Shown here piece by piece: positions 36,518 to 45,015 of a DNA stretch of 64,000 bases (positions within the stretch are counted from its first letter, which is position 1; each line of letters begins with the position of its first letter). Both the position numbers and the translations under genes were made by a program. The DNA comes from Aquabacterium lacunae (GTDB lineage: Bacteria; Pseudomonadota; Gammaproteobacteria; Burkholderiales; Burkholderiaceae_C). The DNA lies in assembly GCF_004310865.1 (NCBI RefSeq), contig NZ_SIXI01000005.1, forward strand, positions 248,001 through 312,000, read 5' to 3'. The notes below the pieces were generated by a model. The model was not told the DNA's origin and did no database searches. It saw only the letters and a list, made by a program, of their open reading frames with translations.

Positions 36518-38530
36518 TCACGGTATCGAGATGGTCACGCACAGCCCCTGAGGCCGAAGGGCGCTGGGTGTGACCTGGCCACCATGGGCCTCGACGATCT
36601 GGCGGCAGAAGAAGTACCCCAGCCCTGTGCCCTGCGAGCCCGTGCTGCGCTGGCCCTGGGACAGTTCGTCACCCAGGTGGTACTGGGCGCCCAGGCGGGC
36701 CATCTCGTCCTCGCTGAGCCCGGGGCCCTGGTCGATCACGGCGATGCGAACACCACCGGACTCATGGGCCTGGGCCACCAGGCGCACCACGCCGTCGTCA
36801 GGCGAATACCGCAGCGCGTTGTCCAGCAGGTTGTTCAGGGCCAGGCGCATCAGTTTCGGGTCGAGGTGGGCGCGCAGATCCCCCTGTGGCATCTCCAGTT
36901 GCACCCGCGCCCCCATGTCGGGGCCCATGGCCTGGATCAGGCTGTTCAGCCATTCGCGCAGGGTCACCTCGGTGGGGTTGGGCGTGATGGGGGATTGGTC
37001 GTCGTGCCCCACGGTCAGGAAGCCGTCGACCAGTGTGCCCAGGCGACGCACCTGCTGACGCACGTTGGCGATGCGCGAATGCAGCTGCTCGCCCGTGGGC
37101 GACTGCAAGGCCTGCAGCAGGTTGGCGCTGCGGTCGATGCTGGCCAGGGGGTTGCGGAACTCGTGCGTGAGCATGGCCACAAAGCGCTGGTGCGCAGCGG
37201 CACGTTCCTGTGCCAGGGTCTTGTCGCTGCGCTCGCGGCTGATGCGCATGCCCATGGCCACGGCCATCACCAGGGTGTGGAACAGGGTGGCGGCCGGGTA
37301 GATCTGGCTGGTCAGTTCGTTCGAGGGCAGCAGCCCCAGCAGTGAAGCGGCCAGCACGATGCCGCCAACCTGGTAGCTCAGGAAGGCGATCAGGTAGACC
37401 ATGCGCAAGCGATCGTGCATGCGGCGCCAGGCCACCCAGGCGCAATACAGGATCAGGGGCGACGACACGACACCCATCAGGAAGCTGATGTTGACCACCT
37501 TGTTGTAGTGCGGGGTCAGGGCCAGGGGCAGGGCCATGGCAAACAGCAGGGCCAGCACGCGGTACATGCGGGCCAGCCGCGGTTGGTGGTTGTCCATGTC
37601 CAGACAGTTCACCCACAGCACCCCTGCGGCGTACCAGGGGCCGGTGGTGCCAAACCCTGCGAACAGGTCGTTCAACCACCAGGGCGGTGCCTGCACCAAC
37701 TGGATCAGCAAGCCTGTTTGCCCCATGTACAGGAGCACCAGCGTGGCCAGGAACAGGCTGTAAAAACCCAGCATGCCATCGCGCAGCCAGATGCTGGTCA
37801 GCGCGTAGGTCAGGCAGCCCAGCGCCAGCACACCGATGAACATGCCCAGCATCGCGCTGGTGTTCACTTCGGTGTTGAAGTAATGGGCGGGGGAGTCCAG
37901 GCTGAATGTGAACCGCATGGTGCCGTCCGTGCGCGAGCGCACCCAGATCAGCACCTCTTCGTCGGGCAGCAGGTTCATGCCCACGGTGTGGTGTCGGGCA
38001 TGGATCTGTCGGCCGTCGCCCAGGAAGTGGTCGCCCAGTTGCAGGTGCTCGATGCGGCCATCGCCACGCTCCAGCCACACTTGCACGTCGTCCAGGTAGG
38101 GCATGCCCACGACGGCCAGCCATCGCCCCTGCTCCACATCGGTCCGCTTGACGGGGACCACATACCAGAAGGCCGTGGACCGGGCCCCTGCGGCATGCGG
38201 CACCGCTCGGGGCTTGAACTGTCCTGCGAGCAATTGCGACCGCGCCTGGGCAAAGGAGGCCTGGGCGCTCTTGTCTTCCCAGTGCGCCAGGGTGGGCGTG
38301 AAGGGCTTTTCGATCGGGCGCCGCACCAGGTTCACCTGCGGCACCAACCTCAGCACGGCCGCATCGACTTCAGCGCGCTGGCCCGGCACCTCTCGGTGAC
38401 TGCGGTCTACAGGCTGCTGCGCAGGCGGGCGAACCAGTGTCGCGAAGATGAGCAGCCAGCTCAGGGCGATGAGGCCCAGGGCCCAGCCCCAGGGTGCACG
38501 TTGCCAGGGCATGGGGCGAGAGGTGGGCAT
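36518..38530 (-). CDS. 7TM-DISM sensor histidine kinase
   Basis: 670 residues. One N-terminal membrane segment (18-33), a periplasmic region of about 190 residues resembling 7TMR-DISMED2 (WLERGDGRIEHLQLGDHF, RSRTDGTMRFTFSL), then seven membrane helices (about 230-420), a HisKA domain with MLTHEFRNPLASI (His456), and a HATPase domain with LNNLLDNALRYS, DQGPGLS and GTGLGYFF. DISM sensor regions are thought to bind carbohydrates or related ligands. The gene starts 3 bases after the response regulator stop, so the pair is one transcript. The likely partner is that regulator. Confidence 0.93.
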   Translation of the reverse strand: MPTSRPMPWQRAPWGWALGLIALSWLLIFATLVRPPAQQPVDRSHREVPGQRAEVDAAVLRLVPQVNLVRRPIEKPFTPTLAHWEDKSAQASFAQARSQLLAGQFKPRAVPHAAGARSTAFWYVVPVKRTDVEQGRWLAVVGMPYLDDVQVWLERGDGRIEHLQLGDHFLGDGRQIHARHHTVGMNLLPDEEVLIWVRSRTDGTMRFTFSLDSPAHYFNTEVNTSAMLGMFIGVLALGCLTYALTSIWLRDGMLGFYSLFLATLVLLYMGQTGLLIQLVQAPPWWLNDLFAGFGTTGPWYAAGVLWVNCLDMDNHQPRLARMYRVLALLFAMALPLALTPHYNKVVNISFLMGVVSSPLILYCAWVAWRRMHDRLRMVYLIAFLSYQVGGIVLAASLLGLLPSNELTSQIYPAATLFHTLVMAVAMGMRISRERSDKTLAQERAAAHQRFVAMLTHEFRNPLASIDRSANLLQALQSPTGEQLHSRIANVRQQVRRLGTLVDGFLTVGHDDQSPITPNPTEVTLREWLNSLIQAMGPDMGARVQLEMPQGDLRAHLDPKLMRLALNNLLDNALRYSPDDGVVRLVAQAHESGGVRIAVIDQGPGLSEDEMARLGAQYHLGDELSQGQRSTGSQGTGLGYFFCRQIVEAHGGQVTPSALRPQGLCVTISIP

Positions 38531-38533
38531 GGT

Positions 38534-39292
38534 TCAGGCCGGTTGAATGATCTGGCAGGTGCCTGTGAACACATAGCCCTGGCCATAGAAGGAACGCAAG
38601 GGCAGGGCCTGGCCCATGTCCTGCTCGACCTTTTTGCGCAAGCGGGCCGCGCAGCCGTCGAGGTTGCGCAGGTTGTTCAGGGTTTCGGGCTTGCCCATGT
38701 GGTTCAGCAGCTCGGTTCGGCTCACGGTCAGGCCGGGGGTGCGCATCAGGCGCTGCAGGAAGCTCACTTCCATCACCGTGAGTTCGACGCCAGTCTGGCC
38801 AGGGCCGTTCAGGGTGCAGTTGGCCACATGCAGCAACCAATCCTGTGCCTTGTCCAATGCAGGGATCGACTGGGCGCTGGGAGCCATCGAGGCCTGCGAT
38901 GCAGCCGCCTGGGTGTGCAGAGCGAGGCGCCGCAACACGCTGCGGCAGGTGGCCTCGATCACCTCCAGCGAGGCGCCCTTGACCAGGTAGGCGTCTGCGC
39001 CCCCATCCAGCCCGGCCACCCGCATGCCTTCGTCACCGAAGGCCGTGAGCATCACGATGCCGGTGGCAGGAAACCTCTGACGCAGCACGGGCGCCACGTC
39101 CAGCCCCGACTGATCGGGCAATCCGATGTCCAGCAGGACCAGGTCCGGCGCATGCATGGCCAGCAGGTTCCACAGGTGCTGGGCCGACGCTGCCCCCATG
39201 GCCATGTAGCCCTTGAGGGTGAGGTAGTCCACCAGATCGATGCGCAGATCCGGGTCGTCTTCGACAACGATGATGCGTGTGGTGGAAGGCAT
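38534..39292 (-). CDS. OmpR-family response regulator
   Basis: About 252 residues. The receiver domain (5-120) has the acidic pair EDD at 11-13, phosphoacceptor Asp55 in LVLLDIGLPD and Lys105. A linker of about 40 residues leads to a winged-helix Trans_reg_C domain (VELTVMEVSFLQRLM, LLNHMGKPE, recognition helix near NLDGCAARLRKKV, and the C-terminal hairpin SFYGQGYVF). OmpR/PhoB-type regulators bind tandem direct repeats of about 10-11 bases. A three-unit 10-bp repeat precedes this gene and three neighbouring surface genes. Start 39292 (MPSTTRIIVVEDD) replaces the longer frame to 39370. Confidence 0.93.
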   Translation of the reverse strand: MPSTTRIIVVEDDPDLRIDLVDYLTLKGYMAMGAASAQHLWNLLAMHAPDLVLLDIGLPDQSGLDVAPVLRQRFPATGIVMLTAFGDEGMRVAGLDGGADAYLVKGASLEVIEATCRSVLRRLALHTQAAASQASMAPSAQSIPALDKAQDWLLHVANCTLNGPGQTGVELTVMEVSFLQRLMRTPGLTVSRTELLNHMGKPETLNNLRNLDGCAARLRKKVEQDMGQALPLRSFYGQGYVFTGTCQIIQPA

Positions 39293-39303
39293 GTTCGGGC
39301 TGC

Positions 39304-39309
39304 ACTGTA
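39304..39309 (-). promoter_or_regulatory. Putative -10 element of the response regulator gene
   Basis: Minus-strand TACAGT followed by GCAG, nearly the tpsB sequence. It is 37 bases from the three-unit repeat, 11 bases (one helical turn) more than at the tpsB and CLCA-like promoters. Confidence 0.45.
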
Positions 39310-39346
39310 AATCGGCCTCAGGCCTGCGCCCTGCATCCCACGCTGC

Positions 39347-39376
39347 GAGATTCTTTGGAAATCTGTGCAAATCTGC
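39347..39376 (-). promoter_or_regulatory. Three-unit 10-bp direct repeat (site 3, response regulator)
   Basis: Plus-strand units GAGATTCTTT, GGAAATCTGT, GCAAATCTGC, starting every 10 bases and followed by GC. Its position upstream of the regulator gene suggests autoregulation. Confidence 0.65.
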
Positions 39377-39397
39377 GCGATGAACGCGCGGTGCGGG

Positions 39398-40480
39398 TCA
39401 GCTGCCAGCCTTGGCCGTGACCGCCTTGCCGCTGGTCAGGCCCAGCTTGGCCAGCAGCGCCTTGTCGGCATCAAACGCCGGGTTGCCGGTGGTGAGCAGC
39501 TTGTCGCCATAGAAGATGGAATTGGCGCCCGCCAGGAAGCACATCGCTTGCACGGCCTCGCTCATGGCCTGCCGGCCGGCCGACAGGCGCACGCGTGCCG
39601 TGGGCATGGTGATGCGGGCCACCGCGATGGTGCGCACGAACTCCAGCGGGTCGAGCTGCGGCAGCTCGGCCAGCGGCGTGCCTGGCACGCGCACCAGGTC
39701 GTTGATGGGCACCGACTCGGGCACGGCCGGCAGGTTGGCCAGCTGGGCGATCAGGCCGGCACGGCCTTCGCGCGTTTCGCCCATGCCCACGATGCCGCCA
39801 CTGCACACCTTGATGTTGGCCGCGCGCACGTGGGCCAGGGTGTCCAGGCGGTCCTGCTGCTCGCGCGTGGTGATGATGTCGCCGTACAGCTCGGGTGCCG
39901 TGTCGAGGTTGTGGTTGTAGTAGTCGAGACCGGCGTCCTTCAGGGATTGCGCCTGGGTGTCGGTCAGCATGCCCAGGGTGCAGCAGGCCTCCAGGCCTTC
40001 GGCCTTGATCACACCGATCAGCTCGGCCACTTTCTCGATGTCGCGGTCTTTCGGGGCGCGCCAGGCAGCGCCCATGCAGAAGCGGCTGGCTCCGGCGTCG
40101 CGTGCGGCCACCACGGCCTCACGCACCTCTTCGGGGCTCATCAGCTTGCTGGCTTCCACGCCGGTGTCGTACTTGCTCGATTGCGGGCAGTAGCCGCAGT
40201 CTTCCGGGCAGCCCCCGGTTTTCACCGACAGCAGCGTGGCGTGTTCGATCTCGTTGGCGTTCCAGTGCTGGCGGTGCACCTGCTGGGCCTGCCACAGCAG
40301 GTCGTTGAAGGGCAGGTTGAACAGCTCGATCACCTTGGCGCGGGGCCAGCGGGCCTGGCTGTCGTCTCCCACGGTGCAATCGCCACCGCAGCCGTGGGCA
40401 TTGAGCGCGGCTTTGGGGATGAACTGAACGGGCTGAGCCTGGGTTTCAGGCGCGGTGGAAGGCGAAGCACAATGGGACAT
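39398..40480 (-). CDS. bioB: Biotin synthase
   Basis: 360 residues. A radical SAM enzyme that inserts sulfur into dethiobiotin. The 4Fe-4S motif CxxxCxxC appears as [24 protein letters not shown] and the RVRLSAGR segment with the arginine ligand of the 2Fe-2S cluster are conserved. The start at 40480 (MSHCAS) is chosen; the frame extends to 40612 with no homologous sequence and into the divergent gene. No other bio genes are in the window, but the acyl-CoA carboxylase at 16107 needs the biotin made here. Confidence 0.97.
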   Translation of the reverse strand: MSHCASPSTAPETQAQPVQFIPKAALNAHGCGGDCTVGDDSQARWPRAKVIELFNLPFNDLLWQAQQVHRQHWNANEIEHATLLSVKTGGCPEDCGYCPQSSKYDTGVEASKLMSPEEVREAVVAARDAGASRFCMGAAWRAPKDRDIEKVAELIGVIKAEGLEACCTLGMLTDTQAQSLKDAGLDYYNHNLDTAPELYGDIITTREQQDRLDTLAHVRAANIKVCSGGIVGMGETREGRAGLIAQLANLPAVPESVPINDLVRVPGTPLAELPQLDPLEFVRTIAVARITMPTARVRLSAGRQAMSEAVQAMCFLAGANSIFYGDKLLTTGNPAFDADKALLAKLGLTSGKAVTAKAGS

Positions 40481-40510
40481 GGTGATCGACAGGGCTCGTG
40501 GCCCCGGCAA

Positions 40511-40527
40511 GTCAGGAACAGCCTGAC
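40511..40527. promoter_or_regulatory. Palindrome in the bioB leader
   Basis: GTCAGG-AACAG-CCTGAC, a perfect 6-5-6 inverted repeat, directly next to a possible bioB -10 element (minus-strand TACACT, 40528-40533). It does not resemble the BirA operator; candidate operator of unknown regulator. Confidence 0.35.
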
Positions 40528-40597
40528 AGTGTAGTGGGTGGGGGGGTGAAGGCCTTGCGCAGCGTGAAAAGCCCTGCGCTGCGCTATCCTCGACCGC

Positions 40598-41083
40598 ATG
40601 CGTTTTGAACACCTCATCGAGATCAATTCACCGGCCGCCGCCCTGCAGGGCGTGATGGACACGTTCACCCGCGAGCAGTTGTGGCGCGGGCTCATGCTCA
40701 AGGTGATGTCGCCTGAACGTTTCGACAACGGCCCGCAGCGGGCCGTGTGCATCAGCCCGCAGGCCGATCAGGTGCAGCGCACGCTGCATTTCGGCGAGCA
40801 CGTGCTGCATGACGTGGTGGAGCTGACCCCGATGCAGCGCGTGGTGTTCACACCCCAGGCGCATGGCGAGCTGGCACCGATCCGCCTGACCGTGTCGATC
40901 GAAGAGCCGCAGCCCCGCCAGATGGTGCTGCGCTTCGTGTACGAAGCCCTGGGTGAACAGACGGCCGAAGAGGCCTCGTTCAATGGCTATCGCCACAGCG
41001 CCTGGCTGCACGCCGACCGCGACACGGTCAGCCAGCTGCGCGAGTGGCTGGGCAATGGCGAGCTGTCGCGCGCGGTGAACTGA
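40598..41083 (+). CDS. SRPBCC-family protein (AtaL/DUF1857-like)
   Basis: 161 residues resembling the AtaL/DUF1857 branch of the SRPBCC superfamily: [10 protein letters not shown] at the start, the [19 protein letters not shown] block and a long C-terminal helix ([11 protein letters not shown]). Proteins of this fold enclose small hydrophobic ligands, but no activity is known for this group. The gene is divergent from bioB and convergent with an AMP-ligase gene, and no shared pathway is evident. Confidence 0.7.
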   Translation: MRFEHLIEINSPAAALQGVMDTFTREQLWRGLMLKVMSPERFDNGPQRAVCISPQADQVQRTLHFGEHVLHDVVELTPMQRVVFTPQAHGELAPIRLTVSIEEPQPRQMVLRFVYEALGEQTAEEASFNGYRHSAWLHADRDTVSQLREWLGNGELSRAVN

Positions 41084-41104
41084 GGCTTTCCAGCCTCGGG
41101 CACT

Positions 41105-42559
41105 TCACAGACCGACGCCTTGCGCCTGCAGGCGCGCCAGCAGGTCGATGGCTGTGGCCGCGCGGTCGGGCTTGCCTGACGCGGTGCGGGGGATCTGTGC
41201 CACCTCAATGATCCAGCGAGGGTGCAGCGCGGGGGGCAAGGCCTGTTCAATGTGCTGGCGCACCGCGGTCATGTCAAAGCCGGGTGCAGGCACCACGGCG
41301 CACATCATCACGGGCAGGCCTCGCGCATCGGGGGCTTGGGTGGTCAGCCCCTCCTGCACGCCCGGGGCACTGGTCAGCAGGTCGTCCACGGTCTGTGCAT
41401 TGACCTTCGTGCCGCCCAGGTTGATGACATGGTCGGCTCGTCCTGTGATGTGCAGCAGGCCTGTGGTGTCGAGCACACCCAGATCGCCGGGGTAGAACCA
41501 GCCGTCGCGGAAGCCTTCAGCCTGCGGCTGTGTGTAGCCGTGGGCCATGTAAGGGGTGCGCAGGCGCACTTGACCTTCCTGCCCGGGGGGAAGAGGCTGG
41601 TCCTGCGCGTCAACCACCTCGACCACGACGCCAGGCACCACGCGGCCGGCCGCTTTCGGCGCAGACAGCAGCGTGGCGGTGTCGGCCACGGCCACCGTGC
41701 CCACCTCGGACGACGCGTAGCGGACCAGCACTTCCGCACACAGGCGTTGCTGCAGCAGATGCAGCAAGGGTTCGCGCACCGGGCCGCCACCTGTCACCAC
41801 GGCTTCGAGGCGCGCTGCACGGGCGTTCAGCGATTCGCCCATGCGGGCCAGGTCGGCCAGTTGCGCGGGCGAGCCCGACACATAGGCCAAGGGCTGCTGC
41901 GCCAGCACCTGCCACATGGCCTTCAGGTCGGGGCACAGGTGCGTGGGCTGCCCGGTGTACAGCGGGCGCCATGCGGCGTGCATGCCGGGCAAGGTGCTTT
42001 GGTCGAACAACACAATGATCCCGCCACTGACCGGCAGCTTGGCATGGCGCTGCAGGGCGCGTTCGTGGAGGGTTTGCACGCTGAGCAAGATGGACTTGGG
42101 TGTGCCTGTGCTCCCTGACGATTGTTGCAGCCGGCAGATGGCGTGAGGCCCCTCAAAGGCCTGGGCCGGCAGTTGCCCCGGTTGCGTGGCCAGGGCCGTC
42201 AACCAGGCGGCATCGAGCGCCACCACCTTGCCCAGGTAAGCCGGTGGTTGCACCGGGTGATCGGCCATCAGCCACTGACTGCTCAGGCTGTCGGGCCAGG
42301 GCTGGCCGATGGGCAGCACGCACACGGCGGCCGCGCGGTGCATGCAGGCCAGTGACAAGCAGGCCAGCATGAAGGGGTTCTGAACGCTCAGGCTCACCGT
42401 GTGCCCGGGCTGCACGCCCTGATCCTGCAATTGCTCGGCCATTTGCGTGACCAGGCGCTGCAACTGCGCGAAGGTGGTGGGCCGACCCATGGTGAAGAAC
42501 GCCATGGCCTCGGGTGTGGCGGAGGCCTGCGCGTGCAGTCGGTCGATGATCGGGTTCAT
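41105..42559 (-). CDS. AMP-binding ligase (acyl/aryl-CoA synthetase family)
   Basis: 484 residues of the adenylate-forming ANL superfamily. Core motifs: SSGSTGTPKS (147-156, P-loop-like), YASSEVG (aromatic/acid recognition), WFYPGDLG (ribose-binding Asp), the hinge segment ITGRADHVINLGGTKVNA and the catalytic lysine in TASGKPDR. The acyl substrate cannot be deduced; the protein is shorter than typical acyl-CoA synthetases and lacks an obvious carrier domain nearby. It lies just before the autotransporter on the minus strand, separated by a terminator, so they are independent. Confidence 0.85.
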   Translation of the reverse strand: MNPIIDRLHAQASATPEAMAFFTMGRPTTFAQLQRLVTQMAEQLQDQGVQPGHTVSLSVQNPFMLACLSLACMHRAAAVCVLPIGQPWPDSLSSQWLMADHPVQPPAYLGKVVALDAAWLTALATQPGQLPAQAFEGPHAICRLQQSSGSTGTPKSILLSVQTLHERALQRHAKLPVSGGIIVLFDQSTLPGMHAAWRPLYTGQPTHLCPDLKAMWQVLAQQPLAYVSGSPAQLADLARMGESLNARAARLEAVVTGGGPVREPLLHLLQQRLCAEVLVRYASSEVGTVAVADTATLLSAPKAAGRVVPGVVVEVVDAQDQPLPPGQEGQVRLRTPYMAHGYTQPQAEGFRDGWFYPGDLGVLDTTGLLHITGRADHVINLGGTKVNAQTVDDLLTSAPGVQEGLTTQAPDARGLPVMMCAVVPAPGFDMTAVRQHIEQALPPALHPRWIIEVAQIPRTASGKPDRAATAIDLLARLQAQGVGL

Positions 42560-42603
42560 GGGGTGCGAACAGACGTGGGATGGAGATGGCCGGGGCGGCC
42601 ATG

Positions 42604-42634
42604 AAAAAAGGGCCGCAGCACAGGCTGCAGCCCC
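42604..42634 (-). terminator. Rho-independent terminator of the autotransporter gene
   Basis: Minus-strand stem GGGCTGCAGC / GCTGCGGCCC (one G-U pair), four-base loop, then six T residues. It lies 27 bases after the autotransporter stop. Confidence 0.85.
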
Positions 42635-42660
42635 TTCATTGTGCGTGCCTCGTGGCAGGG

Positions 42661-44907
42661 TCAGAAGGCCCAGCGCAGCTTGAACGACACGGTCTGGTTG
42701 GTGAACTTCTCGCGCAGCTCCAGGTCGTACTGGGTCAGCAGCTCGGGGCCACCCAGGGTGCGCCAGCTCAGGCCCAGGCCCAGCGTCGCCAGCCAGGGCG
42801 CTGGCAGGGCCCCGTTGGTGGTGAAGCTGGCGGCGGGCGCGCCGGCGTACGCGGCGGTCAGCACGCCCTTGCCGTGCGAGTGGTCATAGCCGATGCCAGC
42901 GCGTGCCACCAGGTTGGAGCGATCGTTCAGGGCGCGTTGCAGCGAGGCACCCAGGGTGCTGACATAACTTTCGGTGCGCTTGGCGGCCACGCTCAAGTTC
43001 AGCAGGCCCGCGCCGTTTTCGGTGTAGGCGTCGTCTTCCACCAGGGTGTAGTCGATGCGTGCGAAGGGCGACACCTTCAGGCCATCGGCCAGGCTGTAGC
43101 TGCGCTGCACGCCCAGGCCCACGTGGGCCGTGCTGCTTTCATACGAGGCCGTGGCCGTGGCACCAGCGAAGGCCATGAAGCGGCGGGTGGTGTTGCGGTT
43201 CGACCCCAGGTCGACCTGGAAGTCCAGCGAGGTGCGTTCGTCCAGCTGGTGGGTGCCGTAGCCGATCAGCTGGTGGATGGTGGTTTGTCCGCTTTGCGGG
43301 CTGGTGGCGCCGCGGCCGCCCATGTCGTTCTGGGCGTAGGCATAAGCCAGGCCCAGTCGTGTGGCGGGCGAGGCGTCACCCTCGACACCACCGCTCAGGC
43401 CATACAGGTTGGCCTTGTAGCCGGGCGTGCCGCCCACATCGCCTTGCACGACCTTGCCGCCGAAGGGCTTGAACCACAGCGAGCCGTTGCCGAAGTAGCT
43501 GTTGCCGGCCGAGGCGCCGCGGTTGGCATCGAAGCGCCCCTGGATGACCTGGTTGATGCGACCCATGGCACCCTGCGTGAGCGTGGCCGATCCGCCTGCC
43601 AGGAAGGGCAGGGTCTGTGTCACCGCATTGGACAGCATGCCCGAGTCGGCTTGCACATTGCCGAACAGGTCGAGCAGGGCGCTGTTGGCGTCGATCACGG
43701 CGGCCGCGCCGGAGGCCACTGGCGCGCGAGGCGTCACGGCCGAGGTGGCCACGGCATTGAGGCTGAGGATCAGGTCCCACACCTGGTTGTTGTCGGCGTC
43801 AGACAGGGCCCAGCGGAAGCCGTTGTAATTGCCAGTCAGGGCGTTGCCCAGGTCGGCGGCGCTCAGGCCGCTCAGCACGTCGGTGTAGGTGGTGCTGGCC
43901 ACCGTGGAACCCTGGGCAATGCCAAAGCGCATGGTGCCGAACAGCGGCGTGGCGGCGTCGACAGGGGCCTGAACGAGAAGGGTGGCGCGCCGTGATTCCA
44001 GCGCAGGCTGCATCACCACCAGCTTGCCGTATTGCGAGGGGCTGCGGATGATGACGTTGTAGTTCTCGGGCAAGATGCCGCGGAAGGTCAGGGGCGTGGC
44101 GCCACCCTGCAGGTTGTTGAGGGTGACGATGCGGCCCGCTGCCACGCCGGGATAGGATCGGTCGAAGTTGTTGTAGATACCAAAACCCGTGGAGCCCCCC
44201 AGGAGCATGCCCTCGTTGTTCAGCGTGTTGATCACGCCATAGTTCGAGATAGCCGGATTTGTTGATTGCGCCTGGATGGTGCCAGTGTTCGTCAACGTGT
44301 TGACGACACCAGAATTGGTGATGCTCGCGCTGTACTCCGACCCGCTGGTGATGCTGCCGGTGTTGGTCAGCGTGTTGATGCGCCCTTCCTGGCCGTTGAA
44401 AATCGCACCGTAGCCACTGCTTGTGGCATCCCACACACCGGTGTTGGTCAGCAGGTCGATCGAGCCGATCGTATTGAACAGCGACGCGTTGCCATTGAAG
44501 GTGCCGTTGTTGATGAAGCTGAAGTACGAGGCGTTTGCGTCGAAGTCAGACAGCGCAGGCGAGTAGCTGGCAGTCGATCCGACCATCGTGCCGTTGTTCA
44601 CCCAGGTCACCGCTGTCGCGGGGGAATTGCCCAGCCCCACGTACGCTCTAAGCAGGCTGATCGTCGCGCCGGCGTTCACGGTGACATTGCCTGCCGTCCA
44701 GTCCAGGGGAGCCGGGTTCGACCCTTCGCAGTCGCTGCTGATCGTGTTGCCACCCGCCTGGGTGAGCGTGCAGAGGGTGGGGCCCGAGTTGGAGGGGCCT
44801 GAGGCCGCAGCAGGGGCCGCTTGAGCCTGAGCAGAGGCACCCAGAACCAGCAGCAGGGCGGCCAGGGGCTGGGGCTTGAATCGGGCGGGAAGTTTGCGGG
44901 ACAACAT
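42661..44907 (-). CDS. Classical (type Va) autotransporter
   Basis: 748 residues. Signal peptide (cleavage after AQA), then a passenger with beta-helix repeats of the kind INTLTNTGSI / VNTLTNTGTI / INTLNNEGML, the conserved segment YNVIIRSPSQYGKLVV that precedes the junction in many autotransporters, and a C-terminal beta-domain of about 280 residues starting near GSLWFKPFGG and ending in LRWAF. No protease or lipase motif is seen in the passenger, so adhesion is the likely but unproven role. The start at 44907 (MLSRKLPAR) begins the signal peptide; the frame reaches 44976, but that part overlaps the three-unit promoter repeat. Confidence 0.9.
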   Translation of the reverse strand: MLSRKLPARFKPQPLAALLLVLGASAQAQAAPAAASGPSNSGPTLCTLTQAGGNTISSDCEGSNPAPLDWTAGNVTVNAGATISLLRAYVGLGNSPATAVTWVNNGTMVGSTASYSPALSDFDANASYFSFINNGTFNGNASLFNTIGSIDLLTNTGVWDATSSGYGAIFNGQEGRINTLTNTGSITSGSEYSASITNSGVVNTLTNTGTIQAQSTNPAISNYGVINTLNNEGMLLGGSTGFGIYNNFDRSYPGVAAGRIVTLNNLQGGATPLTFRGILPENYNVIIRSPSQYGKLVVMQPALESRRATLLVQAPVDAATPLFGTMRFGIAQGSTVASTTYTDVLSGLSAADLGNALTGNYNGFRWALSDADNNQVWDLILSLNAVATSAVTPRAPVASGAAAVIDANSALLDLFGNVQADSGMLSNAVTQTLPFLAGGSATLTQGAMGRINQVIQGRFDANRGASAGNSYFGNGSLWFKPFGGKVVQGDVGGTPGYKANLYGLSGGVEGDASPATRLGLAYAYAQNDMGGRGATSPQSGQTTIHQLIGYGTHQLDERTSLDFQVDLGSNRNTTRRFMAFAGATATASYESSTAHVGLGVQRSYSLADGLKVSPFARIDYTLVEDDAYTENGAGLLNLSVAAKRTESYVSTLGASLQRALNDRSNLVARAGIGYDHSHGKGVLTAAYAGAPAASFTTNGALPAPWLATLGLGLSWRTLGGPELLTQYDLELREKFTNQTVSFKLRWAF

Positions 44908-44952
44908 CGAACAGGGCCTCATGCAGTGATACAACCCATCGATTGTGCCGAA

Positions 44953-44982
44953 AGCAAACTTTGCAATTCGTAGCAATTCTTC
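44953..44982 (-). promoter_or_regulatory. Three-unit 10-bp direct repeat (site 4, autotransporter)
   Basis: Plus-strand units AGCAAACTTT, GCAATTCGTA, GCAATTCTTC, starting every 10 bases and followed by GCGA. The first unit is the weakest of the twelve. A -10 element is less clear here (TATCAC, 44926-44931, is a candidate at 21 bases), so spacing differs from the other three sites. Confidence 0.55.
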
Positions 44983-45015
44983 GCGACGTCGTGAAAATGA
45001 ACCGCAGGCTTCCCC

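Noticed and set aside
26761-44982. Treating the 10-bp repeats as a mobile-element or CRISPR-like repeat
   Set aside because: They occur only as single three-unit blocks in promoters, with varied sequence and fixed phase; this fits protein-binding sites.
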